This document shows, piece after piece, positions 1 to 7,288 of a stretch of 64,000 nucleotides of DNA. The translations under genes were made by a program, and so were the position numbers. The notes under the pieces are model-generated. The model did not search any database. It saw only the letters and a program-made list of their open reading frames with translations, and had not been told where the DNA came from. The stretch lies in the NCBI GenBank assembly GCA_022820995.1, contig JAJEEM010000060.1, positions 1 through 64,000 of the forward strand, given 5' to 3'. This DNA is from Gemmatimonadota bacterium (lineage in GTDB: Bacteria; Gemmatimonadota; Gemmatimonadetes; Palauibacterales; Palauibacteraceae). How positions within the stretch are numbered: the stretch's first letter is position 1; every line of letters starts with the position of its first letter.

Positions 1-46
1 GCTTCTTCCCCTCGTACTCCACATCCGAAAACGTCACCTGGTCCAT
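1..46 (-). CDS. IS5-family transposase, N-terminal fragment (cut by window edge)
   Basis: Only the first 15 codons are in the window. They read MDQVTFSDVEYEGKK, which closely resembles the N-terminus of IS5-type DDE transposases (QxTFxDxEx..KR, usually followed by TR.E.FL). The family cuts and reinserts the element using a DDE catalytic triad, which lies outside this window. The reading frame points away from the terminal repeat at 118-135, as in IS5. Nothing can be said about whether the gene is intact. Confidence 0.7.
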   Translation of the reverse strand, partial: MDQVTFSDVEYEGKK

Positions 47-135
47 CGTCCCCACCCCAGTCTCCGCCTCGTCCGAACCGCTGTTCGACTCCCACGGTCC
101 ATCAATCTGGCGGTGGTGACTTGTTCAGACCATCC
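1..135 (-). mobile_element. Terminal part of an IS5-family insertion sequence
   Basis: Read on the minus strand from position 135, the sequence begins GGATGGTCTGAACAAGTC. From memory the E. coli IS5 terminal repeat begins GGAAGGTGCGAACAAGT, so the match is strong. The bases just outside, 136-139, are CTAG, which fits the 4-bp CTAR target duplication of IS5 elements. About 90 bases inside this end an ATG at 46 (minus strand) opens an IS5-like transposase reading frame. The rest of the element, its other end and the second target copy lie left of the window. The match was made by eye, without a database search. Confidence 0.75.
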
Positions 136-173
136 CTAGCATTGGGGGTGGTCGACGCCAGCAACGAGGCGGA

Positions 174-2624
174 TCACGGGACGAGGACGGGCTGGCGCTT
201 TCTGAGCAGGAACAGGCCCTCGTTCCAGCTCGACACCGCGATGACGCCGCTCTCGAAGTACGGGTAGTTGCTCCAGGTCCCGCCGAAGGCGGTCGCATCG
301 TCGTCCGTCGGCACCGTGTCGAAGAAGGCCACCTCGACCGGGTTCTCGGGGTCGCTCACGTCGAGGATGCGGAGTCCGCCCAGCAGGTTCGACTGGTAGA
401 GGAAGTCGCCGCGCACGTACTGGTTGTGGTCGATCGAGCGCGTCTCGGCGAAGTACTCCGTCGCCAGCACCGGGTCGTCGAGTTCGGCCACGTCCCACAC
501 GAGGGTCCTCGTATTCGGGACCGTGCCCCCCTCCTCGTCGAGTTCGTCGCCGAGGAAGAAGTAGCGGTGGTCCTCCGTGAGCCATCCCTGGTGGGCGGCG
601 ACGGCGCCGGGATAGCCGGCGCTTGCGAGCGCGACGGGATTCTCCTTGTCGGTGATGTCGGAGATCCCGAGGGCGTCGATCGACGCGTGGAAGCAGATCT
701 CCCGGCCGACGTAGTCCTCGTCCGGACCGTCGTAGATCACGCACTGGGCGTCGTGCGTGTAGCCGCCGCCGAGGAAGCCGCCGATGTCCGGGTCCGCGAA
801 GCACCCGGCGAAGCGGGGGTTCGCGGGATCACGGATGTCGATCATGTGGAGTCCGCCACCGCACGCCTCCCCGCCGCCGCTGCTGCCGACGGCGTGCGCG
901 AAGCCGGTCTCCTCGTTGATTACGATGTTGTGCGAACTGAAGACGCCATCGTAGACGGCCGTCTCCTCGAACATCACCGGGGGATCGCGAACGTCCCGGA
1001 GCTGCCGGAGGTCGAAGATCTGGACGCCGTGCGCGCCGGCGTTGTCCGCCACGATGAAGGCGTGGTCGGCGTAGGTCTTGATGTCGCGCCACAGGTTCTC
1101 GACGCCCCCTTCGGTGAGCGGGAGTTCGCCCACGTAGACCGGAGCGTTGGGGTCCGTGATGTCGACGAAGGACGTGCCGTTGGACTTGCCGAGGAGGACG
1201 TATTCGCGGCCGGTCTCGGGGTCGGTCCAGCCCCAGATGTCGTTCGCGATCGACGTGGGTCCGGCGCCAAGGTCGGCGAGCGGGAGGAAGGCGACGAGAT
1301 CCACGTCCGTGCAGGCGTAATCGAGCGCGGTTCCGTCCTGGCAGCTCACGGTCTCGCCGGAGACGGCGGTCATGTCCGGCCGCTCCGGGTCGCGCAGCGT
1401 GGACGACAGTTCCCACGGAGCGGAGAAGGAGACCCGTTCGAACACGGCGGCCGCGCCGAGGCGGAGGTCGGCCTGCCCCGCCCCGACCACGGCGAGGTTG
1501 CCGCCCGCGCCGATGCTCGACCCGAACGCCCCTCCCGGGCCGAACGGCGACTCGTCCAGGGCCTGCCCGTGTTGGAGGGATGAGGCGTCGAAGGTGTGCA
1601 CGGCACCAGCGGCCGACGCGGTGGCGGGGGCGCCGATCCACGCGGTTCCATCCGCGATCGTGAGGGCGGCCCCGAAGCCGACGGCATCCGATCCTGCCGG
1701 TGGCGTCAGGATCCGGGCCGGAATCGGAGCGCCCTCCGGGTCGAACACGGCCACGGCGCCCGCGCCGTCGCGGCCGGGCACGCCGACGAACAGCGTCGTC
1801 CCGTCAAACGCGAGCGCCGCGCCCAGCCGATCGCCCGGAACGCCGTCTTCGAGCATGAAGGATCCGGCGTGCCGCCATCCGCTGGGCGAACGCACATAGG
1901 CGTGCACCACGCCTCGATTCCCATCGGTGCCGGGAGCGCCTGCGAACAGCCGATCCCCGGCCACCTCCAGGGTAGCACCGAACCGGTCGGCGCCCTCGGG
2001 GTCCGGGGCCTGCAGACGTTCCGCCATCGACCAGACGCCGTCCGCTCCGACGGCGTACGCGTAGACGGTGCCCGGCTGCGGGGCCGCGGGCTGGCCGAAG
2101 CGGGGCAGGGCGCCGAGTCCGCCGGGAGCGCCGATAAACGCGGCGTCGGCGCTGATGGCGACCGCGCTGCCCGCACCGGCGCGCGGCTCGGCGGCCGGAT
2201 CCAGCGTGGCGCGCTCGACCCAGTTTCCCTCCCTGCGTTCGAACAGGTACGCGCGGCCGCGCATCTCCGCCGCGCTCGGTGCGCCGACGAGCAGCCGCTC
2301 CCCGGCCCACGCGACGCCCGTGCCGAACTGGTCGCCTGTTTCGCTCGCGCCCGGCCGCAGCGTCTCGGCCACGGTCCAGCCGGCATCGCCTGCACGCCGA
2401 AAGACGTACACGACGCCCGCCTCCGGGTAGGTCGGAAGCCGGATCTCGGCGCCGTTGCGCGAGACGAGAATGTCGTCCCCCACGAGCGCGATCGAGGCGG
2501 CGAAGCCGGAAGCGGGCAGAACCGCGGTCTCCGCCGCTGCCGCCGGCGGGAGCGTCTGGGCCGACGCGGCGCCGGGCGTGGCCAGGAGGACAGGGATCAG
2601 GAGCGGGAGTATTCCGGCACGCAT
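174..2624 (-). CDS. Secreted choice-of-anchor B family protein (FG-GAP and LVIVD repeats)
   Basis: About 816 aa. The ATG at 2624 (a second ATG sits at 2627) has GGAGGTG just upstream and gives a clean signal peptide ending near GAASAQ. The N-terminal half contains FG-GAP/integrin-alpha-like repeats with recurring phrases such as GDRFGA, LFAGAPG and VHAYVR, suggesting a beta-propeller. The C-terminal half is the choice-of-anchor B region, with NDIWGWTD, FVDITDPNAPVYVG and ISDITDKENPV, that is LVIVD-type blades. Such proteins are exported and often surface-associated; the substrate is unknown. It is the last gene of a minus-strand run that begins with the PQQ dehydrogenase. No enzyme motif was seen. 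Confidence 0.8.
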   Translation of the reverse strand: MRAGILPLLIPVLLATPGAASAQTLPPAAAAETAVLPASGFAASIALVGDDILVSRNGAEIRLPTYPEAGVVYVFRRAGDAGWTVAETLRPGASETGDQFGTGVAWAGERLLVGAPSAAEMRGRAYLFERREGNWVERATLDPAAEPRAGAGSAVAISADAAFIGAPGGLGALPRFGQPAAPQPGTVYAYAVGADGVWSMAERLQAPDPEGADRFGATLEVAGDRLFAGAPGTDGNRGVVHAYVRSPSGWRHAGSFMLEDGVPGDRLGAALAFDGTTLFVGVPGRDGAGAVAVFDPEGAPIPARILTPPAGSDAVGFGAALTIADGTAWIGAPATASAAGAVHTFDASSLQHGQALDESPFGPGGAFGSSIGAGGNLAVVGAGQADLRLGAAAVFERVSFSAPWELSSTLRDPERPDMTAVSGETVSCQDGTALDYACTDVDLVAFLPLADLGAGPTSIANDIWGWTDPETGREYVLLGKSNGTSFVDITDPNAPVYVGELPLTEGGVENLWRDIKTYADHAFIVADNAGAHGVQIFDLRQLRDVRDPPVMFEETAVYDGVFSSHNIVINEETGFAHAVGSSGGGEACGGGLHMIDIRDPANPRFAGCFADPDIGGFLGGGYTHDAQCVIYDGPDEDYVGREICFHASIDALGISDITDKENPVALASAGYPGAVAAHQGWLTEDHRYFFLGDELDEEGGTVPNTRTLVWDVAELDDPVLATEYFAETRSIDHNQYVRGDFLYQSNLLGGLRILDVSDPENPVEVAFFDTVPTDDDATAFGGTWSNYPYFESGVIAVSSWNEGLFLLRKRQPVLVP

Positions 2625-2701
2625 CATCACCTCCGACAGATACCGTTTACGTCCATCGTTCAAGCAACACCGTCACATGGCCACATGGCCACCTCGGTCC
2701 G

Positions 2702-4018
2702 TCAGCCCGCGCGGGCGCGCGTCAGCGGGTTCACGCCGGCCAGCGCCGCGCCGACGAAGGGGAGCGCCAGCACCCAGAGCCGCAGGCCGAGCGGCCCGGC
2801 GCCCTCCGCAGCGATGCCGCCGAGGGCGAGGAGCGCCAGTCCGGCGCAGGCCACCGTCCCGCCAGCCGCGAGCAGCCAGCCCGGACGGGACCGCCCGCCG
2901 CCCGCGCCGCGCTCGAGCCGTCCGAAGGCGAGCGCGCACGGCACCAGAGCCATTGCGTACACGGCGAGCCACAGCGGCCGGACCGCCCACCAGCCTCCGG
3001 AGGCGGGGTCGACGCCGAGACCCACGCCTCCCAGGAGGAGCGCCGCGCCGATGACCAGCGTCGCGGCCGTCAGGTGCCACAGGAAGATCGTCATGATCAT
3101 CCCGTTGACGAGCACCGTCGCCGTCCACGGCGCCGCCCGGCCGAGCCAGCGGCGCATCGGGCCCTCGATCGAAAGGAGCAGCCCGGTGTGCACGAGCGCG
3201 AGCGCCAGCATGGGCAGCTTCGGCGGCAGCGAGTTGCTGATCTCGTCGCCGGGCACGCTCACCATGCTCACCGGGTACGGCCCCAGCGTCACCATCCCGA
3301 TCAGCGCCGCGCCGCCCAGCGCGGCCCACGCCGCGCCCCGTCGCAGGCCCGCCGCGTATCCGTCGCGCCACGCGTACCCCAACTGGTGGACGGCGACCCA
3401 GATGAAGGCGTAGTTGGCCCAGCCCACGACGGTCAGATCGGCGGCGAGGAAGAGGATGTCGTCCACGACCGCCGCGGCGACGAGCACCCAGAACGACCAC
3501 AGCCCGTAGCGCCGCCAGGCCGCATACGTGAGTGGCACGATGAGCACGACCATGACGTAGACGGCGAGGAACCAGATCGGGATCAGGGCCATCTGCGACA
3601 GGTCGCCGACGAGCCCCGCGCCGACGCCTCCCAGCCCCATGCCGACGCCGAGGAGCACCCACACCGCGAGCAGTGCCAGAACCGGACCGAGCAGGCGCCG
3701 GAGCCGCGTCTCCAGCCACTCCGCGTAACTCTTTCCCCGGTCGCCGGCCGACCGCCACGACACGCCGTTCGAGTAGCCGCCGACGAGGAAGAAGATCGGC
3801 ATCACCTGAAAGACCCACGTGAGCCAGCGCGTCCACGACTGGTGTTCGAGCGCGCTCGAGAGCGCGATGTCCCCGCCTCCCGTGTACGGCGCCGCCTGTA
3901 TCCAGTGGCCGATGACCACGGCCCCGATCGAAAGGGCGCGCAGAAAATCCACATACCGGTTGCGCGACTCCGGGGTGTGCGCGGCCACGGCCGCCGCCCG
4001 GGACCACAGGCCGCTCAA
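2702..4018 (-). CDS. Acyltransferase family integral membrane protein
   Basis: 438 aa, starting at TTG 4018 with GGAGGG about 7 nt upstream. The N-terminus has the acyltransferase-3 signature: RNRYVDFLRALSIGAVVIGHW, including the conserved arginine and histidine of the first membrane helix. This is followed by MPIFFLVGGYSNG. Around ten hydrophobic segments follow. Members move acyl groups onto membrane-exposed sugars, lipids or peptides; the acceptor here cannot be predicted. The gene follows the PQQ dehydrogenase by about 35 nt and is probably cotranscribed with it, although no functional link is obvious. Confidence 0.8.
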   Translation of the reverse strand: MSGLWSRAAAVAAHTPESRNRYVDFLRALSIGAVVIGHWIQAAPYTGGGDIALSSALEHQSWTRWLTWVFQVMPIFFLVGGYSNGVSWRSAGDRGKSYAEWLETRLRRLLGPVLALLAVWVLLGVGMGLGGVGAGLVGDLSQMALIPIWFLAVYVMVVLIVPLTYAAWRRYGLWSFWVLVAAAVVDDILFLAADLTVVGWANYAFIWVAVHQLGYAWRDGYAAGLRRGAAWAALGGAALIGMVTLGPYPVSMVSVPGDEISNSLPPKLPMLALALVHTGLLLSIEGPMRRWLGRAAPWTATVLVNGMIMTIFLWHLTAATLVIGAALLLGGVGLGVDPASGGWWAVRPLWLAVYAMALVPCALAFGRLERGAGGGRSRPGWLLAAGGTVACAGLALLALGGIAAEGAGPLGLRLWVLALPFVGAALAGVNPLTRARAG

Positions 4019-4052
4019 GCCGCGCCCTCCGCGCCCGGACCGACGCTGCGCC

Positions 4053-6041
4053 TCACGGCAGGCCCAGCGCGACGTACTCGGCCGGATGCTCGCTCCCTCC
4101 GACCGCGACGACGATGTACTGCTTCCCCTCGTGCAGGTACGTCATGGGCCCGCCTGTCGTCCCCGACGGGAGTTCCGTCTCCCACACCACCTCACCCGTC
4201 GCCTTGTCGTAGGCGCGGAAGGCCGTCCCCCAGTGCGTGTCGGGCGTGCCGATCACGGCGTCGCTCCCCTCGCCGATGAAGAGCAGCGACCCCGTGACGA
4301 GCGGCGCCGGCCGGTTCGCGTTCCCCAGCGGGGGAAGGTCCAGGCCCTCGAGGAGCGGATGGTCGTTGGGACCATCGCCGTTGGCCGCCATCCACAGGTG
4401 CTCGCCCCGGTTCATGTCGATCGCGGTGATCCGTCCCCACGGTGGCTTCACCAGCGGCAGGCCCTCGATCTCGGCTCGCGGCCACCCGCCCTGCGTCCCG
4501 AACTCCATCTCCGCCGGTTCCTCGTTCTCCGCCAGACTCCAGACGTTCGGGAGGGTGTGCGACACCGCGTAGTAGACGCCCGTCTCGGGATCGAAGGCGC
4601 CGGTGTTCCAGTTGCCCGCCCCCCACGCACCCGGGATGACGTACGTCCCGATCTTCCCCTCTACCGACCCCCGCTCCATGGGCGGCGTGAAGAGCGGGCC
4701 CATCACGAGCGAATCGGCGAGCGCGAGCGCCCGCTCGCGGATCTCCGGCGTGAAGTCGATGACGTCTTCCGGCGTGACCCCCTGGCGGTCGAAGGCGGGC
4801 GGGCGGCTCGGGATCGGCTGCGTCGGGGAGGTCGCTTCGCCGGGCACGGTCGATTGCGGGACCTCCACCTCTTCGATCGGCCACACCGGCTCCCCGGTCC
4901 GGCGGTCGAATGTGTAGAGGAAGGCCGTCTTGCTCGCCTGCATCACCGCATCGATCGCGCGCCCGTCCACGTGGATCCGGCCCAGCACGGGCGGGCCCAC
5001 GGTGTCGTATTCCCAGATGTCGTGGTGCACCATCTGGAAGTGCCACACCCGCTCGCCCGTCGCCGCGTCGAGCGCGACGAGACTGTTCGAGAACAGGTTG
5101 TCGCCGGGCCGGTGCCCCCCGTAGTAGGCGGAGGTCGGCGCGGAGAGCGGCACGTAGACGTAGCCGAGTTCGTCATCCGCGCTCAGGCAGCACCACGAGC
5201 CGAGGTCGCCGGACTCCGCGAGCGACTCGCCCCACGTGTCGGCCCCGAACTCCCCTTCCTCCGGAATCACGTGGAACGTCCAGAGGAGACGGCCCGTGCG
5301 AGCGTCGAAGCCGCGGATGTCCTCGCGCACGCTCCCCCGCCACTCCGTGCCCGAATCCCCCGCCCCGTCCACCGTCCCCGCCAGGACGATGACGTTCCCG
5401 ACCACGATCGGCCCGGAACTCCAGCCGTATCGTCCCCCGGCCGGAAGCTGCAGATCCACCCGCCCGCCGCCTCCGAAGGACGCGACGGGTTCCCCGGTGT
5501 GCGCGTCCAGCGCGTGCATCGAGGGGCCGCGCACCGAGATGATCCGTTCGGCGGAGTCGACGGCTCCGCCATCGCCAGCGGAGCCCCCGCCGCGGGCGTC
5601 GGGATCGCTCCAGTAGGCAACGCCTCGGAAGCTCCGGCCGCGCACGTCCTCCTCCGACTCCGGCCGCTGGATCCAGCGCGTCTCCCCCGTCGCCGGATCG
5701 AAGGCCTCGACGAGACCGACGGCATTGGGCGCGTACAGCGTCCCGTCGACGAGGACGGGCGTCCCGCGCAGGTAGTTCCCGTAATCGAGGTCCGGGTATT
5801 CGGCCGTCAGCTCCGGGCCGACGGCGGGACGCCGCCACAGAACCTGCACCGCCGCCACGTTCTCGCGGTCGATCTGCGTGAGCGGGGAATACCGGTTGAA
5901 GGAATTCTGCCCGCCGTAGTACGTCCACTCATCGCTCGGCGGCGGCAGCCGGTCGGAGTCCGCGCCGTCCCCCGCGCACGCCGAGACCACGAGCGCCGCG
6001 GCCAACCCGGCGGACGCCAACCCCCGTTGCCGTGCCTTCAT
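4053..6041 (-). CDS. PQQ-dependent dehydrogenase, lipoprotein, eight-bladed propeller type
   Basis: About 662 aa. I chose ATG 6041 because GGAGGGG lies 5 nt upstream and it opens a lipoprotein signal (MKARQRG..., lipobox VSAC). The mature part starts with the family signature DEWTYYGGQNSFNRYSPL. Further propeller landmarks are LDYGNYLRGTPVLVDG, YYGGHRPGDNLFSNSLVALD and VWHFQMVHHDIWEYD. The family oxidises alcohols or sugars in the periplasm with pyrroloquinoline quinone; the substrate is not evident. A vicinal Cys-Cys (in GSWCCLSADDE) recalls the disulfide ring of methanol-dehydrogenase relatives, but its place in the fold is uncertain. No cytochrome c domain was seen at the C-terminus. Confidence 0.85.
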   Translation of the reverse strand: MKARQRGLASAGLAAALVVSACAGDGADSDRLPPPSDEWTYYGGQNSFNRYSPLTQIDRENVAAVQVLWRRPAVGPELTAEYPDLDYGNYLRGTPVLVDGTLYAPNAVGLVEAFDPATGETRWIQRPESEEDVRGRSFRGVAYWSDPDARGGGSAGDGGAVDSAERIISVRGPSMHALDAHTGEPVASFGGGGRVDLQLPAGGRYGWSSGPIVVGNVIVLAGTVDGAGDSGTEWRGSVREDIRGFDARTGRLLWTFHVIPEEGEFGADTWGESLAESGDLGSWCCLSADDELGYVYVPLSAPTSAYYGGHRPGDNLFSNSLVALDAATGERVWHFQMVHHDIWEYDTVGPPVLGRIHVDGRAIDAVMQASKTAFLYTFDRRTGEPVWPIEEVEVPQSTVPGEATSPTQPIPSRPPAFDRQGVTPEDVIDFTPEIRERALALADSLVMGPLFTPPMERGSVEGKIGTYVIPGAWGAGNWNTGAFDPETGVYYAVSHTLPNVWSLAENEEPAEMEFGTQGGWPRAEIEGLPLVKPPWGRITAIDMNRGEHLWMAANGDGPNDHPLLEGLDLPPLGNANRPAPLVTGSLLFIGEGSDAVIGTPDTHWGTAFRAYDKATGEVVWETELPSGTTGGPMTYLHEGKQYIVVAVGGSEHPAEYVALGLP

Positions 6042-6220
6042 GGACCCCTCCGTTATCCGCGCGCCCCGACCCTCGGAACCCCGCCCCGCTCCTGCGCGTA
6101 CGTGTCCTCCCAAGATTGTTCCGGAACTCGCTCTGCGGGAGGGGTCGCGCAAGCACGGCGCCCGACGCCCCCCTTAGTCTTTCGGGTCGGGAATCACGAG
6201 GAAGCAGCCAGCGGCGAAGT

Positions 6221-6250
6221 TTGACCTCCCATCCGGCCTTCGGGTATTCT
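6221..6250 (+). promoter_or_regulatory. Sigma-70-like promoter for the DUF433/DUF5615 pair
   Basis: TTGACC at 6221-6226 and TATTCT at 6245-6250 are separated by 18 bases. The ATG of the DUF433 gene is at 6257, six bases after the -10 box, and no Shine-Dalgarno fits between them. The transcript would therefore be leaderless or nearly so. This is a sequence-based prediction. Confidence 0.5.
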
Positions 6251-6256
6251 TGAGGC

Positions 6257-6484
6257 ATGGACCACTTGGATCGCATCACGCTCGAGCCGAGCAAGAGAGG
6301 CGGGAAGCCGTGCATTCGTGGGCTTCGGATCACGGTGCACGATATTCTCGAGTACCTGGCCTCCGGGATGACAGAAGCGGAGATCCTCGCGGACTTCCCT
6401 GATTTGGAGCCCGACGACATCCGGGCAGCTCTGGCGTTCGCGGCGGCGCGTGAGCGCAGGCTCGTTTCGATCCCGCCCGGGTGA
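6257..6484 (+). CDS. DUF433 domain protein, probable antitoxin
   Basis: 75 aa. It carries the DUF433 hallmarks: a lysine-proline-cysteine-isoleucine turn (GGKPCIRGLRITVHDIL), then EYLASGMTEAEILADFPDLEPDDIRAAL, a predicted helix-turn-helix. DUF433 proteins sit upstream of PIN-like DUF5615 proteins and are regarded as the antitoxin and DNA-binding half. Its stop overlaps the GTG start of the next gene in a GTGA, so the two are translationally coupled. A good sigma-70 promoter at 6221-6250 would place transcription start at or next to the ATG. Confidence 0.85.
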   Translation: MDHLDRITLEPSKRGGKPCIRGLRITVHDILEYLASGMTEAEILADFPDLEPDDIRAALAFAAARERRLVSIPPG

Positions 6485-6813
6485 AACTCCTCTTTGACGA
6501 GAACATCTCTCCGCGTCTCGTCGCCGCCCTTTCGGACGTGTTTCCGGGGTCCGTCCACGTTCGCGACGTCGGTTTGGTCCGAGCGACCGACGCCGCGATC
6601 TGGGCCTACGCCCGGGACCGAGGTCTCACGATTCTCTCGAAGGACTCGGACTTCCACCAGGTGAGCTTCCTGCGGGGTCCGCCTCCAAAGGTCATCTGGA
6701 TTCGGCGCGGCAACTGCTCTACGGTGGACATCGAGGCACTGCTGCGATCCAACCGAACCGAGATCCTCGCTTTCGGGGTCGATGAGGAAGCTGCGTTCCT
6801 GGCGCTTTCCTAG
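6481..6813 (+). CDS. DUF5615 PIN-like protein, probable RNase toxin
   Basis: 110 aa, with a GTG start at 6481 overlapping the upstream stop. The motif order is typical of DUF5615/Mut7-C-like PIN proteins: KLLFDENISPRL, then HVRDVG, then ILSKDSDFHQ and VIWIRRGN. The acidic residues (D6, E7, the D in VRDVG, and the aspartates in SKDSDF) are those expected to hold metal in the PIN fold. It is expected to be a ribonuclease neutralised by the DUF433 partner. The genes to the right are another toxin-antitoxin remnant rather than part of this operon. Confidence 0.85.
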   Translation: MKLLFDENISPRLVAALSDVFPGSVHVRDVGLVRATDAAIWAYARDRGLTILSKDSDFHQVSFLRGPPPKVIWIRRGNCSTVDIEALLRSNRTEILAFGVDEEAAFLALS

Positions 6814-6920
6814 GCGACGTCGATGCCGTGTGCGCGACGGCGCCAGCACGACGTACGAAGTCCCGGTAGTCTTCCTTTGAAGGCTGCGGATGCCACCACG
6901 AGAGGATGGGGTCGGATACG

Positions 6921-7202
6921 ATGAGGGAGATCAGCTATTTCAAGGCGCGCCGGAACCTTGCCGCGTTGATGGACGAGGTCGTCGACGATTGCGAGCCGGT
7001 GCTGATACGTCGGCGCGGCAAGGAACCGGTCGCCCTGGTCGCGGCCGACGAACTCGCGTCCTGGATGGAGACGGCCCACGTACTCCGCTCGCCCGCGAAC
7101 GCCCGGCGCCTTCGCGAGTCCATTGCCGCCTGTGAGCGCGGCGAGGCCGAAGTCATCGACGTCGACGAACTCGCCAAACGACTCGGTATTGAGGAGGAAT
7201 GA
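6921..7202 (+). CDS. Phd/YefM family antitoxin
   Basis: 93 aa. The ATG at 6921 starts the conserved N-terminus MREISYFKARRNLAALMDEV. It continues with EPVLIRRRGKEPVALVAADELASW, the Phd/YefM DNA-binding fold in which the arginine-lysine turn and VALV strand are standard. The C-terminal tail (ERGEAEVIDVDELAKRLG) is the flexible toxin-binding part. A toxin of the YoeB/RelE type would be expected to overlap the stop codon, but only a 29-codon ORF follows (7199-7288). It therefore looks like an orphan antitoxin, perhaps still autoregulatory. Confidence 0.85.
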   Translation: MREISYFKARRNLAALMDEVVDDCEPVLIRRRGKEPVALVAADELASWMETAHVLRSPANARRLRESIAACERGEAEVIDVDELAKRLGIEEE

Positions 7203-7288
7203 CCGACCTGCCTCAATGCGCCGGACGACACGCGATGGATCCCCTACCGAACGGGTGGCCGCGAGAGCCTCTACGGATCGGGCGCTAG
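7199..7288 (+). pseudogene. 29-codon ORF in the toxin position, possible YoeB remnant
   Basis: The ATG at 7199 overlaps the antitoxin stop (ATGA) and is preceded by GAGGAGG, exactly where a YoeB/RelE toxin would start. The ORF ends after 29 codons. Its tail, DPLPNGWPREPLR, loosely resembles the NPFEGIGKPEPLK segment of YoeB, with the EPL core shared. A large internal deletion of a toxin gene could explain this, but the resemblance is short and may be chance. The stop lies in a CTAG that also supplies the stop of the convergent membrane protein gene. Confidence 0.3.

Noticed and set aside
2675-2690. Short direct repeat of acatggcc
   Set aside because: Two 8-base units only, in a 77-base intergenic gap; no regulatory meaning can be supported.
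3819-6224. 801-codon plus-strand ORF
   Set aside because: It lies antisense to the acyltransferase and PQQ dehydrogenase genes; arginine- and histidine-rich translation without any motif is typical shadow of GC-rich coding DNA.
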